A stretch of 6,359 nucleotides of DNA from Marinosulfonomonas sp. (lineage in GTDB: Bacteria; Pseudomonadota; Alphaproteobacteria; Rhodobacterales; Rhodobacteraceae), in contig WGBJ01000193.1 of NCBI GenBank assembly GCA_015494385.1, forward strand, positions 1-6,359, read 5' to 3'. This document shows, piece by piece, positions 1 through 5,787 of this stretch (positions within the stretch are counted from its first letter, which is position 1; each line of letters opens with the position of its first letter). The notes beneath the pieces are model-generated. The model was not told the DNA's origin. It made no database searches and saw only the letters and a program-made list of their open reading frames with translations. The translations under genes and the position numbers were made by a program.

Positions 1-933
1 AAACTGGATCGAGCTTTTCGAGCCACTTAGTTCTGTCACCTGAACCGTCCCTGCCAGTTTGACCGCATCCGCATCAGGCGGGGTGGGCGTTACATAATCA
101 GGGCGGATCGCCACCTGATACGTCCCGTCCGGCAGGGCAGCGGCATCCCCCGTCAGTGGCCAGTTGACGGTTTCGTCCAGATAGGCCCGATCAGCGGTTT
201 TGGTGATTTCGGCGCGGTTGATCGGCGGGTTGGAGAACACCTGCGCCGACAACAAATCCTGTGGCGCACGATAGATTTCGGCGGTGGGACCGAATTGCGT
301 GACCCTGCCGTCATGCATCAAAGCGGTCCAGCCACCCAGCAACAGGGCCTCTTCAGGCTCGGACGTGGCATAAACCACCACAGCCCCGCGCCCGGCAAAC
401 AGTTCGGGCAGTTGTTCGCGAAATTCCTCGCGCAGTTTGTAATCCAGATTGGCAAGGGGTTCGTCCAGAAACACCGCCTTGCTTTCCTTGGCAATCGCGC
501 GGGCCAGTGCGGTGCGCTGTTGCTGCCCGCCCGACAATTCATGCGGATAGCGTTTCAACATCGGGCGCAGTTGCAAAATATCGGCGGCCTCTTCCACCCG
601 CCCCTGAATTTCGCTTTTCGCCATACCGGCCACCCGCAAGGGCGAGGCGATGTTGTCATAAACCGTCCAATGCGGGTAGTTCATGAAAAACTGGTGCACC
701 AGCGCAATGTTGCGCTTTTGCGGTGACTGGCGGGTCACGTCCTCGCCGTTCATCAGGATCTTGCTACTACTTACACGATCCAGTCCTGCCATCAGTTTGA
801 TCAAGGATGTCTTGCCTGCGCCCGTTTCCCCCAGCAACACATTGAAATGCCCCGGCTCAAGGCGCAGCGACGTTTCTTTGATGTGGGTAATGGCACCGAC
901 GCGTTTGGTGATGTTCTGTAACTCAAGGGTCAT
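1..933 (-). CDS. GlpS-like ABC transporter ATP-binding protein, 3' end cut by window edge
   Basis: This is the nucleotide-binding subunit of a carbohydrate/polyol importer of the MalK/UgpC class, acting on the cytoplasmic face of the membrane. It starts at the ATG at 933 (MTLELQNITK) and reads open for 311 codons to base 1, so the stop and the end of the C-terminal domain lie outside. Visible motifs are Walker A GETGAGKT (35-42), Q-loop Gln81, signature LSGGQQQR (133-140), Walker B VFLDEP (154-159) and D-loop LANLD (160-164). A TOBE-like C-terminal region has begun (AIRPDY, 275-280). The H-loop position reads YATSEPEEA (188-196), with Ser191 where His is normal, and the A-loop aromatic near residue 12 is Val. 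The overall sequence, including QFFMNYPHWTVYDNIASPLR (81-100), resembles rhizobial GlpS from memory. The Shine-Dalgarno is weak (AAAAGAA). It lies 89 bases after the binding-protein gene and is probably cotranscribed with it. ATPase family is near certain; substrate is inferred. Confidence 0.93.
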   Translation of the reverse strand, partial: MTLELQNITKRVGAITHIKETSLRLEPGHFNVLLGETGAGKTSLIKLMAGLDRVSSSKILMNGEDVTRQSPQKRNIALVHQFFMNYPHWTVYDNIASPLRVAGMAKSEIQGRVEEAADILQLRPMLKRYPHELSGGQQQRTALARAIAKESKAVFLDEPLANLDYKLREEFREQLPELFAGRGAVVVYATSEPEEALLLGGWTALMHDGRVTQFGPTAEIYRAPQDLLSAQVFSNPPINRAEITKTADRAYLDETVNWPLTGDAAALPDGTYQVAIRPDYVTPTPPDADAVKLAGTVQVTELSGSKSSIQF

Positions 934-976
934 TTTTGGTGTTCTTTTCGCGACAAGGGGCCTGTTGGTCAGGCGT

Positions 977-1002
977 CTCCGGGGCCGTGTTCAGCCCCGG
1001 AG
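977..1002 (-). other. Stem-loop between binding-protein and ATPase genes
   Basis: This is a perfect 9-bp GC-rich inverted repeat, CTCCGGGGC (977-985) and GCCCCGGAG (994-1002), with an 8-base loop. It starts about 20 bases after the binding-protein stop codon. No T-run follows on the minus strand, so it is not a standard intrinsic terminator. Similar intercistronic stem-loops after binding-protein genes commonly protect the upstream mRNA from 3' decay and allow only partial read-through, which raises binding protein over ATPase. That role here is inferred. Confidence 0.7.
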
Positions 1003-1022
1003 CTTCATGTCAGGGATAAGCC

Positions 1023-2762
1023 CTAGTTCTGGGCCCAGCGGGCAACCAGATCGTCATAGTTGACAGTCATGCCTTGTGGCTTTTCGTTGTCCAGCTTTGG
1101 CTTTGGTGCGCCCGGCTGGGACAGCCAGTATTCGGCATCGCGTTCCTCGTTCAGGCGCGGACCACAACCACCGTAGACATTGGCGGCCTCGTCAGCGGCC
1201 TGCATCCGGGCCATGGTGATATCCATTTCACCCGCCAGACGGTCCATCGCCTGTTGCGGTGTAAAGGCACCCGAATTCACGTCACCGATTTGCTGCCACC
1301 AGATTTGCGCCAGTTTCGGATAATCCGGCACGTTGATGCCTGTGGGCGACCATGCAACGCGGTCGGGCGAGCGATAGAATTCGACCAACCCGCCAAGACG
1401 CGGTGCGCGTTCGGTAAAGCTTTCGTCATTCACTGTGCTTTCGCGAATGAATGTCAGACCCACATGTGATTTCTTGACGTCCACTGTTTTGGACACCACG
1501 AACTGCGCATAGAGCCACGCCGCCTTGGCACGATCAACAGGGGTGGATTTCAGAATGGTCCACGATCCTACATCCTGATAGCCAACTTTCTGGCCTTCTT
1601 CCCAATAAGGCCCATGCGGGCTGGGGGCCATGCGCCACAGCGGTTTGCCATCGGCATCAACCGTGTTGTTGCCTTCGGATTGCGGCTTTACCATGTCGGC
1701 GGTAAAGGCCGTGTACCAGAAGATTTGCTGCGCCACGTTGCCTTGCGACAGGGCCGGAAGTGACTGGTAAAAGTCAAACGAAGCCGCGCCGGGTGGTGCA
1801 TATTTACGCAGCCATTCATCCCATTTACGGATCGCGTAAACCGCCGCAGGGCCGTTGGCCGCGCCACCACGGGTCACGCTTGCGCCCACTGGATTACAGG
1901 TGCCCGCTTCCATGCGAATCCCCCATTCGTCCACCGGAATGCCGTTCGGTTCGCCTTTGTCACCGGCGCCAGCCATCGACAGCCAGGCATCGGTCATGCG
2001 CCAGCCCAGATCAGGCGCGCGTTTGCCGTAATCCATATGGCCGAAAATACGCACCCCGTCGATTTCCTTGACGTCGTTCGAGAAGAACTCGGCGATGTCT
2101 TCATAGGCAGACCAGTTCACCGGCACGCCCAGATCATAGCCGTATTTAGCCTTGAACGCGGTTTGCAGGTCTTCGCGGTCAAACCAGTCTTTGCGGAACC
2201 AGTATAGGTTGGCAAATTGCTGATCGGGCAGTTGATACAGATCGCCATCCGGCCCCGTGGTAAACTGGGTGCCGATAAAGTCGGCCAGATCCAGTCCGGG
2301 GTTTGTCACATCCTTGCCTTCGCCCGCCATCCAGTCGGTCAGGTTATAGGCCAGTTGCAGACGTGAATGGGTGCCGATCAGATCGGAGTCATTCACATAG
2401 GCGTCATACAGGTTACGACCGGTTTGCATCTGGGTCTGCACGGCCTGAACGACCTCGCCCTCGCCCAGAATCTGGTGGTTCACCTTGATGCCGGTGATTT
2501 CCTCGAAAGCCTTGGTCAGCACTTCGGATTCATAGGAATGCGTCGGAATTCCTTCCGACAAAACATTGATCTCCATCCCTGCAAAAGGCGCTGCAGCCGA
2601 GATAAACCAATCCATCTCGGCGGCTTGTTCTTCCTTGCTAAGTGATGATGGCTGAAACTCTTGATCAATCCATTTCATCGCGGCAGCCTGATCGGCAAAT
2701 GCCGCTGGTGTGCCCGCAATTACGGCAGCAACCGCAACGGCGGATAGCAGATACTTTCGCAT
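1023..2762 (-). CDS. GlpV-like periplasmic solute-binding protein of a glycerol/polyol-type ABC transporter
   Basis: This is the extracytoplasmic substrate receptor that delivers ligand to an ABC importer. The chosen start is the ATG at 2762 (MRKYLLSAV), 7 bases after a strong GGGAGG; a TTG five codons upstream overlaps that site and is less likely. The protein has 579 residues, larger than typical 400-450-residue sugar-binding proteins. A Sec signal peptide ends at about AFA-DQ (after residue 23). The mature protein begins with a roughly 40-residue helical-looking segment before the first lobe strand (GMEINVLSE, 62-70). Segments such as LYQLPDQQFANLYWFR (175-190) and MDYGKRAPDLGWRMTDAW (243-260) match my memory of the rhizobial glycerol-binding protein GlpV. 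The mature protein has only two cysteines, Cys289 and Cys533, which could form a disulfide. It has its own apparent promoter and is followed by a GlpS-like ATPase gene. Binding-protein role is very secure. Glycerol or a related polyol is a family-based guess, and no glpD or glpK is in view. Confidence 0.95.
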   Translation of the reverse strand: MRKYLLSAVAVAAVIAGTPAAFADQAAAMKWIDQEFQPSSLSKEEQAAEMDWFISAAAPFAGMEINVLSEGIPTHSYESEVLTKAFEEITGIKVNHQILGEGEVVQAVQTQMQTGRNLYDAYVNDSDLIGTHSRLQLAYNLTDWMAGEGKDVTNPGLDLADFIGTQFTTGPDGDLYQLPDQQFANLYWFRKDWFDREDLQTAFKAKYGYDLGVPVNWSAYEDIAEFFSNDVKEIDGVRIFGHMDYGKRAPDLGWRMTDAWLSMAGAGDKGEPNGIPVDEWGIRMEAGTCNPVGASVTRGGAANGPAAVYAIRKWDEWLRKYAPPGAASFDFYQSLPALSQGNVAQQIFWYTAFTADMVKPQSEGNNTVDADGKPLWRMAPSPHGPYWEEGQKVGYQDVGSWTILKSTPVDRAKAAWLYAQFVVSKTVDVKKSHVGLTFIRESTVNDESFTERAPRLGGLVEFYRSPDRVAWSPTGINVPDYPKLAQIWWQQIGDVNSGAFTPQQAMDRLAGEMDITMARMQAADEAANVYGGCGPRLNEERDAEYWLSQPGAPKPKLDNEKPQGMTVNYDDLVARWAQN

Positions 2763-2769
2763 CTCAATT

Positions 2770-2775
2770 CCTCCC
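2770..2775 (-). promoter_or_regulatory. Strong ribosome binding site of the solute-binding protein gene
   Basis: On the minus strand GGGAGG lies 7 bases before the ATG at 2762. It decides the start in favour of MRKYLL over the TTG at 2777, which would overlap the site. The near-perfect match fits high expression of a periplasmic binding protein. Confidence 0.8.
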
Positions 2776-2790
2776 AAATCTTTATATGTT

Positions 2791-2805
2791 CGCCGTCAGG
2801 CGGCG
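2791..2805 (-). other. Small hairpin in the leader of the binding-protein mRNA
   Basis: CGCCG (2791-2795) and CGGCG (2801-2805) form a 5-bp GC stem around a 5-base loop. If the promoter call is right, transcription starts near 2808, so this hairpin would sit at the very 5' end of the mRNA, about 15 bases before the ribosome binding site. Such 5' hairpins can stabilise a transcript, which is an inference here. Confidence 0.45.
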
Positions 2806-2814
2806 ACTGCAATC

Positions 2815-2843
2815 ATAGTCGGACCGCGTTTGGCTTCTGTCAA
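2815..2843 (-). promoter_or_regulatory. Predicted promoter of the binding-protein/ATPase unit
   Basis: On the minus strand a perfect TTGACA -35 box (2843-2838) is followed after exactly 17 bases by GACTAT (2820-2815). That hexamer matches the -10 consensus at 3 of 6 positions, including the important second A and final T. A start site near 2808 would give a leader of about 46 bases. The -35 and spacing are strong and the -10 is modest, so an activator may be needed. Confidence 0.55.
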
Positions 2844-2857
2844 ACTAAAAGTTTAGT
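2844..2857. promoter_or_regulatory. Palindrome abutting the -35 box, candidate operator
   Basis: ACTAAA-AG-TTTAGT is a 6-bp perfect dyad with a 2-base centre. It directly touches the TTGACA -35 box on its upstream side. A site here would suit a repressor or an activator contacting RNA polymerase. Its AT-rich symmetric form stands out in GC-rich surroundings. No regulator gene is in the window, so the binding protein is unknown. Confidence 0.45.
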
Positions 2858-2859
2858 AG

Positions 2860-2890
2860 AAAGGGGAGTTTCGACCACCCCTTTGTTTTT
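2860..2890 (+). terminator. Intrinsic-terminator-like hairpin facing the plus strand
   Basis: AAAGGGG (2860-2866) pairs with CCCCTTT (2878-2884) across an 11-base loop, and GTTTTT follows on the plus strand. This is the layout of a rho-independent terminator for rightward transcription, although no plus-strand gene precedes it. Read on the minus strand it is followed only by CTACT, so it would be a poor terminator in the direction of the genes. It may block antisense transcription or work weakly in both directions. Confidence 0.4.
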
Positions 2891-2969
2891 CAAAAGTAAT
2901 TTCCTGATTTTGAGCACCGGAAATTAACGTTCCAAGCATTATCGAACCCAAAGAGAGCCCCAAAACGGA

Positions 2970-2996
2970 ACAAGCCCGCCGAAATGGCAGGCTTGT
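2970..2996 (-). terminator. Probable terminator of the permease-UPF0261-aldolase unit
   Basis: ACAAGCC (2970-2976) pairs with GGCTTGT (2990-2996), and after one C-A mismatch GCC pairs with GGC around a 5-base loop. This makes a stem of 10 pairs. On the minus strand it is followed by TCCGTTTTG, a broken T-run. It lies 92 bases after the aldolase stop and upstream of the promoter for the next gene, the right place for the end of one unit. The imperfect T-run allows some read-through. Confidence 0.6.
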
Positions 2997-3088
2997 CGTA
3001 ACCGGTTTTCAAATGGTCAAAGCATCCCCAAATCCGCGGAAATTCCGACCCCTGCTCCACGATGTCAGGCACGGGTTTTAGCGGTAAA

Positions 3089-3760
3089 TTATTTCCCCGC
3101 CAGATCCGCCTCTGCATCTTTTTGCGTCGCGTATTTCGGCAGGTCTGCTTCGGTTTTGCCATGCGCCGCCATCAGCGTGTCGCGGACATAGGCGACATGG
3201 GCGGTTTCCTCGATGATCTCGGCCAGATACTGTGCGGCCATCAAGGTGGGGCCAACGCCGATGGTGCCGTGGTTGGCCAGAATGGCGGCACGCACGGTCA
3301 CATCCTGAAAATACGGGCTGATGTCGGCGGCGGTTTGCGGACCGCCGTTCGATGACAACGGGATCAGCGGCAGGCGGCCGATTTTCTCCATCGTTTGCAC
3401 GGTCAGGCACGGGATTTCCAGACCGGCGCTGGCGTATCCGGTGGCCCATGGGCTGTGGCAATGCACGATGGCGTTGATGTCGGGACGGATGCGGTAAAGG
3501 TCCAGATGAAACTCCAGATCCTTTGAGGGCTTGTACGCCGATGGCTCGACCGTGCCGTCCAGATGCACCAGTTGCAGATTATCGCGGGTGCATTCGGCAA
3601 AACCCACGCCGGAAGGTTTGATTATAATCGCATCGGCCGAGGACAGGCGCACCGACAGGTTGCCACCTGCGTTGGTCTGGATGCCCACATCAAAACAGCG
3701 GCGGGCCGTGGCAATCAGGGCGTCTTTTTTACATTCGATATCGTTTACATCGGGTTTCAT
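3089..3760 (-). CDS. Class II aldolase/adducin-family protein, zinc-dependent sugar-phosphate aldolase or epimerase type
   Basis: This is a cytoplasmic metal enzyme of the FucA/AraD superfamily, which cleaves, decarboxylates or epimerises small sugar phosphates or sugar acids. The ATG at 3760 is preferred because GAAGGA ends 6 bases before it; the adjacent ATG at 3763 is possible, and a TTG at 3799 would overlap the upstream gene. The protein has 223 residues, normal for the family. It shows the GNLSVR substrate-site segment (33-38), PSG (49-51) and zinc ligands His100 and His102 (HCHS) and His164 (ANHG). At the acidic metal/catalytic position, Glu73 of E. coli FucA in an SSE motif, this protein has Lys80-Asp81 (PSKD). 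AraD also has Asp there. It is the last gene of the first unit, 13 bases after the UPF0261 gene, which implies a shared pathway. The exact substrate cannot be read from the sequence. Confidence 0.92.
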   Translation of the reverse strand: MKPDVNDIECKKDALIATARRCFDVGIQTNAGGNLSVRLSSADAIIIKPSGVGFAECTRDNLQLVHLDGTVEPSAYKPSKDLEFHLDLYRIRPDINAIVHCHSPWATGYASAGLEIPCLTVQTMEKIGRLPLIPLSSNGGPQTAADISPYFQDVTVRAAILANHGTIGVGPTLMAAQYLAEIIEETAHVAYVRDTLMAAHGKTEADLPKYATQKDAEADLAGK

Positions 3761-3773
3761 CATGTGTCCTTCG

Positions 3774-4910
3774 TCAGAGCATGTCACACAGGGCGTCAAT
3801 CGCCACCTGCGCGGTTTCGGGGTCGGAAATATGGCTGTCCAGCTGTGTCAGGCGGACGTGGGGCTTCAGGGTTTCGGAAACCTTTTGCCAGAATATTTGC
3901 CGCAATTCGGGGTCTTCGATTGCGCCGCCGGGGGCATCTTCGCTGGAAAAGCCGCCCATCGGCACGATCAGTTCGATGTTGCCGGTGGCATGGTTCAGAT
4001 CGGTTGCCAGAACCACAGCCAGATGGGCCATTTCATCGGTGGTCAGTTTGACATGGGTGAACAGTGGCGAATGCTGGTAATGCGGGCGTTCCAGATATTG
4101 CGGCGGCACGGATTCCAGCCGTTCAAACCCCAGAAAATTCACCCCGCCGGGCAGGATGACCTGCGGCAGACCCATATCGCTGGCGGCGGTAAATCTGGTG
4201 GGCATCGCGGTGTGACTGCCGATAAACAGCATGCGGGTCAGTTCGTGGGTGGTGACATCGACAACAGCCTTGAAACCACCATCCGCCGTGCATCGGGCAT
4301 AAGTCGCACCGCCAAAACCGTTGGCGTGGAACACAGTGGTTTCATGGCCCAGCGCCCGCAGACCACATGCAATGTTTTGCGTGGCGCCGGACAACGCGCT
4401 AAGGGCGGTGATGGCGATGGATGGGGTACTGGTTGCCACCCCCTGTTCGGTATCGCACAGGCCGGCAATCATTGCGGCGGCGTTGTCCAGCACCTGCCGC
4501 AAAATAGTGTTCAGCCCGCAAATATCGACCAGCGTGGGAAGCAGAATGATTGAACTGTCCGCCACCTCGGCTCGTGGATCAAACGGCATCGGGGAAATCA
4601 GCATCTTGCGGCTGGTCATTGGCAAATGGTGCATCACCCGCATGATGATATCGCCGCCGGTTCCACCCCCCAGCCCGACAACAACCGCGTTACGTTCGGT
4701 GGTGGCCTGTTGCAGCAAAGGGATGGTGCGCTCCACCACATGATCCATCGCGGCGATCTTTTCACGCGGGCTCCAGACGGCGCCACCGGACCCCAGCGAA
4801 ATATCAATGACGCGGGCTGATATGCCCAGATGGGTCAGGGCCTTAGCCAGATAGTCGATCTCTTCCTGTTTGGTTTCGACCGTGGCCAGTAACAACACTT
4901 CGCATTTCAT
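3774..4910 (-). CDS. Tm-1-like ATP-binding domain-containing protein (UPF0261 family)
   Basis: The chosen start is the ATG at 4910 (MKCEVLLLATVETKQEE), with AAAGGA 7 bases upstream inside the last codons of the permease gene. A GTG at 4931 would overlap that gene. The 378 residues match the usual full length. The N-terminal Tm-1-like part (about 1-180) shows the opening strand LLLATVETK, the glycine-rich VGLGGGTGGD (78-87), and DICGLN (129-134). The C-terminal UPF0261 part (about 190-375) shows VFHANGFGG (193-201), QVILPGGVNFLGF (250-262), NHATGNIELIVPMGGFS (306-322) and the DAPGG loop (325-329). The N-terminal domain of plant Tm-1 binds ATP, but bacterial members have no firmly established reaction that I know of. 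Position between ABC permeases and an aldolase suggests a role in breaking down the imported compound. Family assignment is secure; activity is unknown. Confidence 0.93.
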   Translation of the reverse strand: MKCEVLLLATVETKQEEIDYLAKALTHLGISARVIDISLGSGGAVWSPREKIAAMDHVVERTIPLLQQATTERNAVVVGLGGGTGGDIIMRVMHHLPMTSRKMLISPMPFDPRAEVADSSIILLPTLVDICGLNTILRQVLDNAAAMIAGLCDTEQGVATSTPSIAITALSALSGATQNIACGLRALGHETTVFHANGFGGATYARCTADGGFKAVVDVTTHELTRMLFIGSHTAMPTRFTAASDMGLPQVILPGGVNFLGFERLESVPPQYLERPHYQHSPLFTHVKLTTDEMAHLAVVLATDLNHATGNIELIVPMGGFSSEDAPGGAIEDPELRQIFWQKVSETLKPHVRLTQLDSHISDPETAQVAIDALCDML

Positions 4911-4912
4911 CG

Positions 4913-4927
4913 GGTTATCCTTTAACC
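4913..4927 (-). promoter_or_regulatory. Ribosome binding site of the UPF0261 gene within a small dyad
   Basis: On the minus strand GGTTA-AAGGA-TAACC forms a 5-bp dyad with the Shine-Dalgarno AAGGA exactly in the loop. The permease stop codon TAA forms part of the right arm. AAGGA ends 7 bases before the ATG at 4910, which fixes that start over the GTG at 4931. The arrangement suggests that translation of the two genes is coupled. Confidence 0.5.
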
Positions 4928-5787
4928 GCACCTGCGGTCATGCCGGTGATGATCTGCCGCGAGGCCACAAAGGTAAAGATGATTGGCGGGATCGCCAGCA
5001 ACATGCCGGTGGCCATGATCACCCCCCAGTCCAGATTATATTCGGTCAGGGAATTCACAATCGTAACCGGCACCGTGCGTGTGTTCCGGTTCGACAGCGC
5101 ATTGGCCAGCAGGAATTCGTTCCATGCGATGCGGAAAGTAAAGATCGACGCCGCCGCCAGCCCGGGCTTGATGATCGGCAACACGATCAGAAAGAAAACC
5201 TGCAACGGGCCGGCCCCGTCAATGCGCGCGCTTTCCTCCAGCTGGATCGGCACCTGCACGATAAAGCTTTGGAGTATCCAGATGACAAAGGGCAGGTTCA
5301 TCGCAACATAGATCAGGATGATCCCCATGCGTGTGCCGTCAATCTGGAACTGGAATGTCCAGATACCGAAAATGGGAACCAGCAGCACGGCGGGCGGCAC
5401 CATGCGGGTCATCAGTGTGACCAGCGAAACGGTATCGCGCCCCATAAAGCGGAACCGCACCAATGCGTATGCGGCCATGCAACCAATGATCAGGGTCAGA
5501 ATTGTCGAGGTGATGGCGATGATCAGCGAATTGCCCAAGGCCCGGCCAAAGGTGGGATTGCAATAATCCAGCCCCTGCGGTTCGTACCAAAGCACGTTGC
5601 ACAACACGGTTTCATAATTGCGGATCGTCGGCAGGAAAAACAGGCTCGAGGTGTCCGACATGATATCGACGGTCAGCTTCAACGATGTCGACAGCATCAG
5701 GATGATCGGCCCCACAGCCATAAAGACCAGAGCCACCAGCAGGGCGTAAAAGGCGGGGTTTTGTTTGTCGTAGGATTTCTGGGCCAT
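4915..5787 (-). CDS. MalG-type carbohydrate ABC transporter permease
   Basis: This is an inner-membrane subunit of a sugar/polyol importer that forms half of the translocation pore. The protein is 290 residues, typical of the MalG/UgpE class. About six membrane segments are visible at roughly 12-34, 85-110, 124-142, 153-175, 206-227 and 256-275. The EAA loop that contacts the ATPase reads EESARIDGAG (184-193) and ends in IVLPIIKP (201-208). That gives Glu184, Gly191 and the LP pair as expected, with EES in place of the usual EEA/EAA. A periplasmic stretch between segments 1 and 2 contains two cysteines (63 and 76). The ATG at 5787 overlaps the stop of the upstream permease by one base (TAATG) and has a very strong GGAGGAGG. 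It pairs with the MalF-type protein encoded before it and is followed by catabolic genes. Confidence 0.95.
   Translation of the reverse strand: MAQKSYDKQNPAFYALLVALVFMAVGPIILMLSTSLKLTVDIMSDTSSLFFLPTIRNYETVLCNVLWYEPQGLDYCNPTFGRALGNSLIIAITSTILTLIIGCMAAYALVRFRFMGRDTVSLVTLMTRMVPPAVLLVPIFGIWTFQFQIDGTRMGIILIYVAMNLPFVIWILQSFIVQVPIQLEESARIDGAGPLQVFFLIVLPIIKPGLAAASIFTFRIAWNEFLLANALSNRNTRTVPVTIVNSLTEYNLDWGVIMATGMLLAIPPIIFTFVASRQIITGMTAGAVKG

Larger units (their letters stand above)
2763..3088. other. Intergenic control region between the two gene units
   Basis: This 326-base stretch lacks a convincing gene. Going along the minus strand it contains the terminator-like stem, a hairpin with a plus-strand T-run, the palindrome, the -35 and -10 boxes, the leader hairpin and the ribosome binding site listed separately. 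It is visibly richer in A and T than the flanking genes. Between 3000 and 3088 I see only an 8-base palindrome TCCGCGGA (3033-3040) and nothing else I can interpret. Confidence 0.7.

Noticed and set aside
318..542. Short minus-strand frame inside the ATPase gene
   Set aside because: It overlaps the ATPase in another frame. The ATPase frame has all expected motifs across the same bases.
295..1063. Two plus-strand frames over the ATPase gene and the spacer
   Set aside because: Both are antisense to a clear ATPase gene, lack ribosome binding sites and have no family resemblance.
3033..3040. Eight-base palindrome TCCGCGGA
   Set aside because: It is short, has no symmetric extension and is not near a promoter-like element, so chance is sufficient in GC-rich DNA.
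2890..3162. Minus-strand frame of 90 codons spanning the end of the aldolase gene and the intergenic region
   Set aside because: Its first part is out of frame inside the aldolase gene, it crosses the terminator-like stem, and its sequence shows no domain or ribosome binding site.
3761..3799. Longer N-terminus for the aldolase from a TTG at 3799
   Set aside because: It would overlap the UPF0261 coding end, adds residues not seen in the family, and the Shine-Dalgarno is positioned for the ATG at 3760 or 3763.
3531..4553. Long plus-strand open frame of 340 codons
   Set aside because: It lies wholly antisense to the aldolase and UPF0261 genes, has low-complexity Gly/Gln/His-rich composition without a recognisable domain, and has no supporting start site. 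It is a by-product of GC-rich coding on the other strand.
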